Both the position numbers and the translations under genes were made by a program. A DNA stretch of 64,000 nucleotides from contig NZ_BMPF01000003.1 in the NCBI RefSeq assembly GCF_014647455.2, positions 186,001 to 250,000 on the forward strand, read 5' to 3'. Source of the stretch: Halarchaeum grantii (GTDB lineage: Archaea; Halobacteriota; Halobacteria; Halobacteriales; Halobacteriaceae). The notes below the pieces were generated by a model. The model was not told the DNA's origin. It worked only from the letters and a program-made list of their open reading frames with translations, and made no database searches. Positions 51,613 to 60,500 of the stretch are shown here, piece by piece (the first letter of the stretch is position 1; each line of letters begins with the position of its first letter).

Positions 51613-51743
51613 ACGTCGACTCGGTGGCGTGCGGGGATACGGGTTGGTTTCCCGGCACGGCTCTCGGCGGGGTCGCGTGAGCGAGGGCACTCGCCACAAT
51701 CACAACTACCTTTGTACGTCGTCCCGGAGTAGTCGATATTCAG

Positions 51744-52865
51744 GTGGATTCCGTGACCGAGAAACGCGAATACACGGGCGACTATCCCGACAAGACGCTG
51801 TACATTCCCGGCCCGACCGAAGTCCGCGAGGACGTCATCGAGGAGATGGCCCAGCCGATGTTCGGCCACCGGATGGACCGGATGACCGACCTCTACACGA
51901 CCATCGTCGAGGACACGAAGGAGTTCCTCGGCACCGAGAACGACGTCGTCGTCCTCACGGCGTCGGGCACGGAGTTCTGGGAGGCCTCGACGCTGAACCT
52001 CGTCGACGAGAACATCCTCGTGCCGACCTGCGGGAGCTTCAGCGAGCGGCACGCGAACGTCGCCGAGCGCCTCGGGAAGGACGTCGACCGCCTCGAGTAC
52101 GACTGGGGCGACGCGGTGAAACCCGAGGACATCCGCCGGCACCTCGAGCAGAGCGAGAAGCACTACGACGTCGTCGCGTGCGTGATGAACGAGTCCTCGA
52201 CGGGCGTTCGCAACCCCATCGAGGAGGTGGGTGACGTCCTGCAGGACTACCCGGACACCTACTTCGTCGTCGACGCCGTCTCCGCCCTCGGCGGGGATTA
52301 CGTGGACATCGACGCGCACGGCATCGACGTCATCTTCGCCTCGACGCAGAAGGCGTTCGCGATGCCGCCCGGTCTCGCGGTCTGCGCGGTCAGCGAGGAG
52401 GCCTACGAGCGCGAACTCGAGAAGGACGAGGCGTCGTGGTACGGCGGCTTCCAGCGCTCGCTCGACTACTACGACCGGAAGGGCCAGACGCACTCGACGC
52501 CCGCGATTCCCGTGATGCTCGCCTATCGCAAGCAGATGAAGTACATGCTGGAGGAGGGCCACGAGGGCCGCGACGCGCGCCACCGCGAGATGGCCGAGTA
52601 CACGCGCGAGTGGGCGCGCGAGCACTTCGACATGTTCCCGGAGGCGGGCTACGAGTCACAGACGGTCTCCTGCATCGAGAACACGCAGGGGATCGACGTC
52701 GCGGCGACCATCGAGGAAGTGAGCGAGGAGTACGACTTCGTCTTCTCGAACGGCTACGGCTCCCAGCTCGGCGAGGAGACGTTCCGAATCGGCCACATGG
52801 GCGAGCACGACGTCGAGAGCATCCGGGCGCTCACGGACGCCATCGAGGACGTCGCGGACCTCTGA
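51744..52865 (+). CDS. Class V PLP-dependent aminotransferase (serine/alanine-glyoxylate type)
   Basis: The 373-residue protein starts with TLYIPGPTEVREDVIEEMA, as in alanine-glyoxylate/serine-pyruvate aminotransferases. The PLP lysine lies in IFASTQKAFAMPPGLA and the cofactor Asp in YFVVDAVSALGGDYVD. It transfers amino groups between serine or alanine and glyoxylate or pyruvate. GTG at 51744 is used; GTG at 51753 is also possible. The gene has its own promoter. Confidence 0.88.
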   Translation: MDSVTEKREYTGDYPDKTLYIPGPTEVREDVIEEMAQPMFGHRMDRMTDLYTTIVEDTKEFLGTENDVVVLTASGTEFWEASTLNLVDENILVPTCGSFSERHANVAERLGKDVDRLEYDWGDAVKPEDIRRHLEQSEKHYDVVACVMNESSTGVRNPIEEVGDVLQDYPDTYFVVDAVSALGGDYVDIDAHGIDVIFASTQKAFAMPPGLAVCAVSEEAYERELEKDEASWYGGFQRSLDYYDRKGQTHSTPAIPVMLAYRKQMKYMLEEGHEGRDARHREMAEYTREWAREHFDMFPEAGYESQTVSCIENTQGIDVAATIEEVSEEYDFVFSNGYGSQLGEETFRIGHMGEHDVESIRALTDAIEDVADL

Positions 52866-52995
52866 GCCGGCGGCCACTCGGTTCTCGGTCGGGGACGGCG
52901 ACGAGGAGCGCAGTGGCGCGGCTCCCCGTGCGTGAAACGATACCGTGGCGTGCGTGTCGCCCTCGGTGGGCGGACGCGGGAGAAGGCGGCGCGGG

Positions 52996-53253
52996 TTAGC
53001 TGGAGTTCGCGGAGCGCGTGGACTCCTCGGTCTCGACGTCGCTCGCGTCTGCGTCGGAGCCCTCGCGGATGTCCTCGAGTTCCTGGTCGATCTCCTCGCG
53101 GCCGCGCTGGAACTCGCCCATCGCCTGCCCCGTCGAGCGCGCGAGCTTCGGAATCTTGCTCGCGCCGAAGAGCAGTACGGCGATGAGGAGGACGATCGCT
53201 AGCTCCATCCCGCCGGGCATCCCACCGATGAACAGCACGCCATCAGGTAACAT
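52996..53253 (-). CDS. tatA: Sec-independent protein translocase subunit TatA
   Basis: The 85-residue protein has one membrane helix (ELAIVLLIAVLLFGASKIP) followed by the amphipathic helix KLARSTGQAMGEFQRGREEI and an acidic tail, the TatA layout. TatA forms the pore for folded, twin-arginine proteins, used for most secretion in haloarchaea, including lipoproteins like those in this window. A TATA-like CTATAA lies about 28 bases before the ATG at 53253. No tatC is adjacent. Confidence 0.92.
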   Translation of the reverse strand: MLPDGVLFIGGMPGGMELAIVLLIAVLLFGASKIPKLARSTGQAMGEFQRGREEIDQELEDIREGSDADASDVETEESTRSANSS

Positions 53254-53415
53254 GATACTCCTCTGTAGTCCGCTGGTAGTTATAGGCCTTTTCCCTCCAC
53301 AGAGCGGCGTCGCGTCGTCACGTGCCCGTGGACGCTCTCGCCTCGGCTGACACCCGAGGCGACCCGCGAGCGCGGTTGCGAAAGGCTTGTACCGCCATCG
53401 GGCGAAACGCGAGCA

Positions 53416-53625
53416 ATGGCGAGCGAGAACGACGAGCCGACGGTTCCGGTACACTGCGAGGCCTGTGAGACGACGAACCGCGTGGCGCTCTCCGATGTCG
53501 CGGCGTCCGTCGAGCGGCACAACGAGCGCGTCCACGACGGCGAGGAAATCGCGACCGTCGACCCCGACGTCGCGGACCGGCTCGCCGACCTCGTCGCCGC
53601 CGACCTCGGCCTCCTCGAGGAGTGA
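53416..53625 (+). CDS. Small acidic protein with one CxxC
   Basis: The 69-residue protein has an N-terminal half zinc-knuckle-like VPVHCEACETTNRV, then acidic helices (VADRLADLVAADLGLLEE). It has only one CxxC, with H35 and H40 as possible extra ligands. Codon bias agrees with neighbours. No family is recognised. Confidence 0.6.
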   Translation: MASENDEPTVPVHCEACETTNRVALSDVAASVERHNERVHDGEEIATVDPDVADRLADLVAADLGLLEE

Positions 53626-53767
53626 GGGGAGCGCGGGTCGGGACGGCGAGCGGGCGCGCGACCGTCGCGACCCGCGCGCCGGGTGTCGCGTCCTCGACGC
53701 GCCGGGCGAGGTCGGCGTCGCGTCGCGGCACCCGTACCTATCCGTCTCGCCGTGGAACGTCCGCGTC

Positions 53768-54796
53768 ATGAGCAAGGCGAGCGACCTCCGCGACCTCTTG
53801 GCCGACGGCGACACGCTCACGATCATCTGTCACAACAACCCGGACCCGGACTGCCTCGCGAGCGCGCTCGCGCTCGGGCGTATCGCGGCCGCCGTCGGCA
53901 TCGACGACCGGCGCATCCTCTACAGCGGCGACGTCTCCCACCAGCAGAACCGGGCGTTCGTGAACCTCCTCGACATCGACCTCCAGCCGTTCGACCCCAC
54001 GCTCGTTCGCGACCGCGAGCCGGGGTCGCTGCTCGCGTTCGTCGACCACGCGGTGCCGGGCGCGAACAACCGCGTCCCCGAGGGAACGCCCGTCGACGTT
54101 GTCATCGACCACCATCCGGCGGACGAGATCGAGGCGCGCTTCGTCGACCACCGCGAGTCGGCGGGCGCCACCGCGACGATCCTCACGGAGTACGTCCGCG
54201 AGCTCGCGGTCGAGACGGACGCCGCGCTCGCGACCGCGTTGCTGTTCGCGATCCGCCGCGAGACGCTCGGCTTCCTCCGTGGCGTGACGCGCGCGGAGTA
54301 CGATGCCGCCGGCTACCTCCACGAGCACGCGAACGACGACCTGCTCGCGCGACTGTCGACGCCGTCAGTCTCGGGGGCGACGCTCGACGCGATCGCCACC
54401 GCGATCCAGAACCGGACGGTTCGCGGCGCCGCGCTCATCTCGCACGTCGGCCGGACGACCGACCGCGACTCGCTCCCGCAGGCCGCCGACTACCTCGCGA
54501 CGCTCGAAGGCGTCGAGACGGCGGTCGTCTTCGGTATCGTCGAGGCGAGCATCCACGTCAGCGCGCGCTCGACCGATCCGCGCGTCCACATCGGTGACGC
54601 GCTCGCGGAGGCGTTCGCGGGCGTCGGGAGCGCGGGCGGCCACCGCGAGATGGCGGGCGGGGAGGTGCCGCTCGGCATCTTTGCGGATTACACGACCGAC
54701 GACACCCAACTGCTCGCCATCGTCGAGCAGATCGTGACCGCGCGCCTCGTCGCCGGCCTCAACCTCACCGAGGGGGAGGCGGGAGACGAGGAGTAG
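53768..54796 (+). CDS. DHH/DHHA1 phosphoesterase (NrnA/RecJ-like)
   Basis: The 342-residue protein has an N-terminal DHH domain with HNNPDPDCLASALAL (metal ligands), then FVDHAVPGANN and VIDHHPADEIEARFVDHRE with the DHH triad. The C-terminal DHHA1 domain has GSAGGHREMAGGEVPL. It would hydrolyse short RNA, phosphoadenosine phosphate or cyclic dinucleotides. The start ATG at 53768 is chosen because the upstream frame overlaps the preceding small gene. Confidence 0.9.
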   Translation: MSKASDLRDLLADGDTLTIICHNNPDPDCLASALALGRIAAAVGIDDRRILYSGDVSHQQNRAFVNLLDIDLQPFDPTLVRDREPGSLLAFVDHAVPGANNRVPEGTPVDVVIDHHPADEIEARFVDHRESAGATATILTEYVRELAVETDAALATALLFAIRRETLGFLRGVTRAEYDAAGYLHEHANDDLLARLSTPSVSGATLDAIATAIQNRTVRGAALISHVGRTTDRDSLPQAADYLATLEGVETAVVFGIVEASIHVSARSTDPRVHIGDALAEAFAGVGSAGGHREMAGGEVPLGIFADYTTDDTQLLAIVEQIVTARLVAGLNLTEGEAGDEE

Positions 54797-54929
54797 CGCG
54801 CCACCCGGGTACGTCGCACGGCGAGACCCGGTGTCGGTCGGCGATTCAGACACGGACGACGGCCGCGCGGACGCCTGAACGCGCGAGCGGCCCCGAGGCT
54901 TTTGTCGCTGTTCTCGGTAGGTGCAGTCG

Positions 54930-55979
54930 ATGACTCCGCTCGAGGTCGTCCTGCGACTGCTCGCCGGCGTCGGACTCATCCTCGCGAACGGCTTCTTCGT
55001 CGCCATCGAGTTCGGGTTGACGCGCGCCCGGCAGTTCAGCGAGTCCGAGTTCGTCGACGGCGATTCCGCGCTCGAGCGTGCGTGGGCGATGACGAACGAT
55101 CTCGAGATCTACCTCACGACCTGTCAGGTCGGAATCACGGCGTCGAGCATCGCGGTCGGTATCGTCGCCGAACCCGCGCTCGCCGCGCTCTTCGAGCCGT
55201 ACTTCGCGGGCACCGCGCTCGCGTCCGTCGGCGCCGGCGCGGTCCTCGCGTTCGCCATCATCAACCTCCTCCACCTCACGCACGGCGAGCAGACGCCGAC
55301 CTACCTCGGCGTCGAGCGCTCGCGGACCGTCTGTCGGTACGGCGCGACGCCGCTCTACTGGTTCAACCGGCTCATCTCGCCGCTGATCACGCTCGGTGAC
55401 GCCATCGCGAAGGGGACGCTGAAGCTCTTCGGCGTCGAGATGACGGGCGCGTGGCTCGAAACCGAGGAGGACGTCCTCGAGTCGCGCGCCGACCTCCGCA
55501 ACCGCCTCGACTCGCTCCTCACGCGCGGCGAACTCCCGGAGGAGCGCCGTGAGGAGGTGATGAACGCGCTCGACGCGGACGAGCTCGAGATCGGCGAAAT
55601 CATGGTGCCGGCCGACGACATCGTCGCCATCTCGGTCTCCGCACCCGTCGAGGAGAACCTCGAGCGCATCCGAAGCAGCCCGCACACGCGCTTCCCCGTC
55701 GTCGGTGACGACCTCACGGACTTCCGGGGCATCGTCTACTCGCCCTCCATCATCGACCACTACGAGGGGCTCACGGAGGGGACGACGTCCTTCGAGGGGA
55801 TCGCGGCGCCGCCGATGACGCTCGCGGCGGACACGAGCGTCAGCGACGCCTTCGACCAGTTCCAGGCGGAGGATCAGGAGATCGCGCTCGTCCTCCGGGA
55901 CGGCGAGGTCGTCGGCCTCCTCACCGCGACGGACGCGCTCGAAACCGTCATGGGGAACCTCGAGGACCCGCTCGACTGA
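54930..55979 (+). CDS. CNNM/HlyC-type membrane protein with CBS domains
   Basis: The 349-residue protein has an N-terminal DUF21 (CNNM) membrane domain of about 180 residues (LILANGFFVAIEFGLTRARQ; TCQVGITASSIAVGIVAEPA) and a pair of CBS domains (EIGEIMVPADDIVAIS to ALVLRDGEVVGLLTATDALE). The CorC_HlyC domain often found at the end is absent. Relatives move magnesium or cobalt. GGTAGGTG six bases upstream supports ATG 54930 over GTG 54921. Confidence 0.88.
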   Translation: MTPLEVVLRLLAGVGLILANGFFVAIEFGLTRARQFSESEFVDGDSALERAWAMTNDLEIYLTTCQVGITASSIAVGIVAEPALAALFEPYFAGTALASVGAGAVLAFAIINLLHLTHGEQTPTYLGVERSRTVCRYGATPLYWFNRLISPLITLGDAIAKGTLKLFGVEMTGAWLETEEDVLESRADLRNRLDSLLTRGELPEERREEVMNALDADELEIGEIMVPADDIVAISVSAPVEENLERIRSSPHTRFPVVGDDLTDFRGIVYSPSIIDHYEGLTEGTTSFEGIAAPPMTLAADTSVSDAFDQFQAEDQEIALVLRDGEVVGLLTATDALETVMGNLEDPLD

Positions 55980-56071
55980 CGGGTCCGGGTCGCGTCGACG
56001 ACGGCGTACACGTCGTGCACACCTGTTCGGTCGTTGACGCTAACCCGCCGGCGACGAGCGCGTTACGACGG

Positions 56072-56737
56072 ATGCCCCGCAATTCACCCAGCCGCCGCGT
56101 CCTCGCCATCGGACTCGTCGGCGTCCTCCTCCTCGCCGGTTGCTCGACGCTCCCGACCGGCGGTCTCTCGGACGCCGACGCCGTCGGCGAGCACGTCCAG
56201 CAGCGCTACGACCGCATCGACTCCTACACCGCGACCGTCACGAAGACCGTGGAGACGCCGACGACGAGTGCGTCCGTCCGCGCGACCCTCGACGTCGAAA
56301 CCGGCGAGCGCATGCGCCTCACCTACGAGTCGGGCGCGCGCGCCGGCACCACGGAGACCGTCGATCTCGCGGCGAGCGACGCCGCGCGCCCCGTCCTCTC
56401 GACCGGCCTCGAGCGCGCTGGCGACGGCCAACGCGCGTCCTACGGCGCGCTCGCGGAGACGCTCGTCCGCACGAGCAACGTCACGCTCGAGCGCACGACG
56501 GTCCTCGACGGCCACCGGACGGCCGTCGTCTCGCTCGACCCCGCGTCGGACGCGAACGCGTCGACGAGCGTCGAGCGCCGCGTCTGGATCGACACCGAGC
56601 GTCGCCTCCCGCTGAAGGTCGAGACGACGTGGACAGGCGCGGACGGCGCGACGACGACGGAGACCGTCCGCTACGCGAACGTCACTGTCCACGAGCACGA
56701 CGCGGCGTCGGGCGAGACGGGTGAGGCGACCGCATGA
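56072..56737 (+). CDS. LolA-like outer-surface lipoprotein
   Basis: The 221-residue product has a signal peptide with lipobox LAGC (C23) and a mature part with long beta strands: EHVQQRYDRIDSYTATVTKT and RRVWIDTERRLPLKVETTWT. This resembles LolA/DUF2092-type lipid-binding half barrels of haloarchaea. It is the first gene of a coupled trio; its stop overlaps the S49 protease start as ATGA. Confidence 0.78.
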   Translation: MPRNSPSRRVLAIGLVGVLLLAGCSTLPTGGLSDADAVGEHVQQRYDRIDSYTATVTKTVETPTTSASVRATLDVETGERMRLTYESGARAGTTETVDLAASDAARPVLSTGLERAGDGQRASYGALAETLVRTSNVTLERTTVLDGHRTAVVSLDPASDANASTSVERRVWIDTERRLPLKVETTWTGADGATTTETVRYANVTVHEHDAASGETGEATA

Positions 56738-57639
56738 ATCGGCGCCTCTCGACCGCCGGACGACTCGTCGTCGTCGCCGCCGTCGTCGGTTTGCTCGTCG
56801 GCGCGGTCGTCGCGCCGACCGTCTGGGACCGCACGACCGGCCCGGACGGCTCCGTCGCCGTCATCGAGATGCACAGCACCATCACCACGGAGACCGCGAG
56901 CGGCGTCGTCGACAACCTCCGCGACGCCCGACAAAACGACTCGATCGACGCGGTCGTCCTCGACGTCGACAGCCCCGGCGGTTCGGCGGCCGCGAGCGAA
57001 CAGCTCTACCTCGCCGTCAAGCGCACCCAGCAGGTGATGCCGGTCGTCGTGAGCGTCACCGGGATGGCGGCCTCCGGGAGCTACTACATGAGCGCGCCGG
57101 CGGACGCGATCTACGTCACGCCCGCGAGCAGCGTCGGGAGCGTCGGCGTCCGCGCCACCCTCCCGAGCGAGGGCGTACCGACCGGCGAAGTCGTCACCGG
57201 CCCCGACAAGGGCTCGACCGGGACGCAGACCGAAGTCAGACAGCGCGTCGAGTCCCTGCGGCGCGCGTTCGTCGGGAGCGTGATGGCCGAGCGGAACGAC
57301 TCCATCGCGCTCACGCGCGCCGAGCTCTCGCACGCGAAGGTCTACTCGGGCGTTCGCGGCGTCGAACTCGGCCTCGCGGACTCCGTCGGCGGCGTCGACA
57401 CCGCCATCGGCGACGCAGCCGGTCGCGCCGGCCTCGGCGACTACGCGGTCGTCCGCATGGAGTCACCGCAGCCCGACGTGCTGAGCCAGCTCGGACTCGG
57501 CGCCGACACAGGGTCGGAACGCGGCGCTGGCACGCACGCGACGTTCGGGTACAGCGGCACCGACACGGTCCACTACCTGATGCTCCACGGGTCGCTCGAA
57601 ACCCCCGACACGGAGGTGTCCATCAATGCAAGCCAGTGA
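56734..57639 (+). CDS. sppA: S49 family signal peptide peptidase-like protease
   Basis: The 301-residue protein has an N-terminal membrane anchor (about 8-30) and a ClpP-like domain of the SppA type: VVLDVDSPGGSAAASEQLY, the nucleophile region VTGMAASGSYYMSAPADAIY with S114, and ASSVGSVGVRA. The expected catalytic lysine is not placed with certainty. It would cut residual signal peptides or membrane proteins outside the cell. The start overlaps the lipoprotein stop by 4 bases and its end overlaps the next gene by 14. Confidence 0.85.
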   Translation: MNRRLSTAGRLVVVAAVVGLLVGAVVAPTVWDRTTGPDGSVAVIEMHSTITTETASGVVDNLRDARQNDSIDAVVLDVDSPGGSAAASEQLYLAVKRTQQVMPVVVSVTGMAASGSYYMSAPADAIYVTPASSVGSVGVRATLPSEGVPTGEVVTGPDKGSTGTQTEVRQRVESLRRAFVGSVMAERNDSIALTRAELSHAKVYSGVRGVELGLADSVGGVDTAIGDAAGRAGLGDYAVVRMESPQPDVLSQLGLGADTGSERGAGTHATFGYSGTDTVHYLMLHGSLETPDTEVSINASQ

Positions 57640-58663
57640 TCTCCGCACGCTCGTCGTACCGTTCGCCGCCGCCGTCATGCTCGTCGTCGCCGTGACCGCC
57701 GGCGCGGGCGTCGTCGCCGACTACGCCGACGGCCCGCGTTCGACGCAGCCGGACGCGCCCGCGTACGACGCGGCGACGCTCCTCGCCGACCCGGTCGCCG
57801 ACGACGGCACCGTCCCGACGCCGGACGCGAGCGAGTCGAAGACCGTCGTCGTGGACGTGAGCCACGGGAACGCCGTGAGCCGAAGCACGCTCCAGCCGCT
57901 CGTGAACGCGCTCGTCGCGGGCGGCCACGACGTCCGCTTCTACGGCGGTGGCTCCTCGCCGGTCGGCTACGCGAGCAGCGAGGGGTCGGCGTTCGCGCGG
58001 ACGCTGCAGGACGCCGACGCGCTCGTCGTCGCGAACCCCGCGAGCGCGTACAGCGGCGACGAAGTCGACACCGTCGAGGAGTTCTCGGACGCGGGTGGGC
58101 GCGTCCTCCTGCTCGCGGACACCCCCTCGAGCGCGACGAGCGCGACGTCGCTCCTCGGGCTCTCCACCGGCACGTCGAGCAGCGCGAGCGGCCAGCCCGA
58201 CGACGTCGCCGCGCGCTTCGGCCTCACCTTCGACGCCGGCTACCTCTACGACATGACGGAGAACGCGAACAACTTCCAGTACGTCTACGGGACGCCGAGC
58301 GGCGGGAGCGAGTTCGCCGGCGACGCCGAGCGCGTCGTCTTCGACGCCGCCGTCCCGGTCGTCGCCGACGACGACGTGACGACGGCCGTCGCCGTCGAGG
58401 ACGCGAGCTACTCGACCACCCGGAAGGACGGCACTTACTCGGTCGTCGTCCGCGACGGGAACGTCGTCGCGGTCGGCGACACGTGGGCGTTCTCGCCGGA
58501 CGGCGCGACCGTCGCCGACAACGAGGTGCTCGTCGGCGACACCGCCGAGTTCCTCGTCTCCGGCTCGAAGACGCCGGGCGCCCCGCAGACGGGGTCGCCG
58601 GGTTCGACCGGCGGGACGACGCTCCCGACCGGTGGCTCGACGGGCGCGAGCGCGACCGCCTGA
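57626..58663 (+). CDS. DUF4350-like secreted/membrane-anchored protein
   Basis: The 345-residue protein has one N-terminal helix (about 9-31), then a glutaminase-amidotransferase-like alpha/beta domain resembling DUF4350: KTVVVDVSHGNAVSRSTLQP, DADALVVANPASAYSGDEVD and GGRVLLLADTPSS. The C-terminus is a Gly/Ser/Thr/Pro-rich tail. It is coupled to the protease gene and probably works outside the membrane. No enzymatic activity is known for the family. Confidence 0.7.
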   Translation: MQASDLRTLVVPFAAAVMLVVAVTAGAGVVADYADGPRSTQPDAPAYDAATLLADPVADDGTVPTPDASESKTVVVDVSHGNAVSRSTLQPLVNALVAGGHDVRFYGGGSSPVGYASSEGSAFARTLQDADALVVANPASAYSGDEVDTVEEFSDAGGRVLLLADTPSSATSATSLLGLSTGTSSSASGQPDDVAARFGLTFDAGYLYDMTENANNFQYVYGTPSGGSEFAGDAERVVFDAAVPVVADDDVTTAVAVEDASYSTTRKDGTYSVVVRDGNVVAVGDTWAFSPDGATVADNEVLVGDTAEFLVSGSKTPGAPQTGSPGSTGGTTLPTGGSTGASATA

Positions 58664-58732
58664 CGCCGCGCGCGCCGCCTCTCTCGACCCGGGCCGAGAC
58701 TTTACGGGGGCCGCTGACCCAGTTTTCCTCAG

Positions 58733-60286
58733 ATGCCTTCCGCCCTCCGCGACGGCCGCCGCGTCGCGCTGAACCGCCCGCGCGTCTTCGCGTTCGCGGG
58801 CGGCGCGCTCCTCGCCGAGTGCGCCCTCCGACTCGCGCTCGCCGTCGCCCATCCCGTCCTCGCCGTCGTCTGCCCGCCCGTGGTCGCCGTCCCGGTGCTC
58901 GGCGCGGTCGCACCCACCGTCCGCGCCGCCGTCGTCGACGCGGACGCGACCCCGGACTGGCGCGTTCCCGACCGCCTCCGCGAGCGCGGCCCGCGCCTCC
59001 TCGCGCTCGCCGTCGGCTGTCACGCCGTCGCGCTCGCGCTCGGCGCCGCCGCGTTCCTCGTCCTCGACACGCCCGTCCGATACGCCGTCTACGCCGCCGG
59101 CGGCTCCGTCTCGAAGACGGTCGTCCACGTCGCGCCGCTCGTCGGCATCGCCACCGGCGCGTTCGTCGCGTGGGGCGCGCTCGCGCCCGCCATCGGGCGC
59201 GCCGCCGCCGGCGCTCCTCTCCGAGCGAGCGTCCGCGCCCCGCTATGCGCGCTCGCGGACCGGCGTCGGAGCGCCGCCGCGCTCGGCCTGCAAGCGGCGT
59301 GCGCTCTCGTCGCGCTCTGCGTGGCCGCCGCCGTCCTCCTGCTCGCTGACGCGCGCTACCCGACGCGGGACGCGGCGCTCCTCGCGCTCCTGACGCTGGT
59401 GTTCGTCGTGGCGGGGACGCTCGTCCTCCTCGCCACGCTGACGTACCCGATGCACGTCGCGCTCGCCGTCGGGTCCGAGCGGGTGGGTGCCGTCCCGGTT
59501 CGGCGCGTCGCGCTCGCCGCGCTCGTCGTCTCCGGCCTCGTCGTCGGCGCGGGCGCGATACGGGTGAGCGAGACGCGCCCCGGCGTGGGGAGCGCGGACG
59601 CGACGCTGCCGGCGAACGCGACGGACGCGTACGCCGTGGCGCGCGAGCGGACGGTCACCGGGAGCTATCGCACCGTCGCGACGGAGATACGCGACGGCGA
59701 GCGCGTCGTCGCCACGGCCGCCGTCGAGCGCGACGACCGCCGCGTCTACGTGGCGCTTCGTTACGACGACCGGACGCGGTCGGGGTACGCGGACAGCTGC
59801 GTCACCTACCGCCTCGCCGGCTTCGACCCGGCGCTGTTCGCGCTCGGCGAGCGCCGCGTCGACGGCGGCGTCGCGGTGGCGCTCCCCGGCTACTGGCAGC
59901 TGACGGACGGCGATGCCGTCACGGGCCCGGCGGGCTACGGCCTCCCCGAGGCCGACACGGGGGCGTGGACGACGGTTCGCGAGGCGAACGGGACGCGGAC
60001 GCTCGAACTGCGCGGGGGGCCGGCGGTGTTCGACGCCCTCCAGCGCGGCGAGGCGTCGAGCGTGAACGCGTCGACCGCGCGGGTACGAGTGCGCGTCGAC
60101 GAGGCGCGCGGCGTCGTCCTCGGCGGGCGCGCGCGCCTGAACGCGACGCTCGGTGACGGCGAGACCCGACTCGTCAGGAACCTCACGTACGCCGTCGAAA
60201 CGGGCGACGGGGTGGCGGTCGACCGGCCGGACGCGCTCGGGTCGCGCTCGCTCGGCGCGTGGACGTGGGACGTCTTCGCGTACTGA
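58733..60286 (+). CDS. Large membrane protein with external domain, unknown
   Basis: The 517-residue protein has about seven to eight membrane helices in its first 275 residues, followed by an external, beta-rich domain with repeated N-x-S/T sites (VREANGTRTLELRGG; EASSVNASTARVRV). A TATA-like CTTTAC lies about 30 bases before the ATG at 58733. It follows the protease trio but has its own promoter. No family is recognised. Confidence 0.65.
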   Translation: MPSALRDGRRVALNRPRVFAFAGGALLAECALRLALAVAHPVLAVVCPPVVAVPVLGAVAPTVRAAVVDADATPDWRVPDRLRERGPRLLALAVGCHAVALALGAAAFLVLDTPVRYAVYAAGGSVSKTVVHVAPLVGIATGAFVAWGALAPAIGRAAAGAPLRASVRAPLCALADRRRSAAALGLQAACALVALCVAAAVLLLADARYPTRDAALLALLTLVFVVAGTLVLLATLTYPMHVALAVGSERVGAVPVRRVALAALVVSGLVVGAGAIRVSETRPGVGSADATLPANATDAYAVARERTVTGSYRTVATEIRDGERVVATAAVERDDRRVYVALRYDDRTRSGYADSCVTYRLAGFDPALFALGERRVDGGVAVALPGYWQLTDGDAVTGPAGYGLPEADTGAWTTVREANGTRTLELRGGPAVFDALQRGEASSVNASTARVRVRVDEARGVVLGGRARLNATLGDGETRLVRNLTYAVETGDGVAVDRPDALGSRSLGAWTWDVFAY

Positions 60287-60419
60287 CGCGACGGCCGCCC
60301 CGACGGGACGAGCACGCCACAGCAGTGCGCGAGAAGGTCCCACGAGTGGGAGACGCGAGCACACGGGGTCGCCGTACCGAAGGCTTTTGACTGAATAGTT
60401 AGTAAGGACGAGCATCCAG

Positions 60420-60500
60420 ATGCGTATTATCGCTGTCACTGCGCTCTCCGATATCGCCGTCGCGTGCGACACCGCGCCATCGGTGGGGGTGTGGGGCTGA
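60420..60500 (+). CDS. Possible 26-codon leader ORF of the MATE gene
   Basis: ATG at 60420 opens a 26-codon frame (MRIIAVTALSDIAVACD) whose stop TGA shares its last base with the MATE ATG (TGATG). An AT-rich AATAGTTAG at about 60394-60402 lies about 25 bases before 60420, so a leaderless transcript would begin at this ORF and reach the MATE gene only through it. Confidence 0.4.
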   Translation: MRIIAVTALSDIAVACDTAPSVGVWG

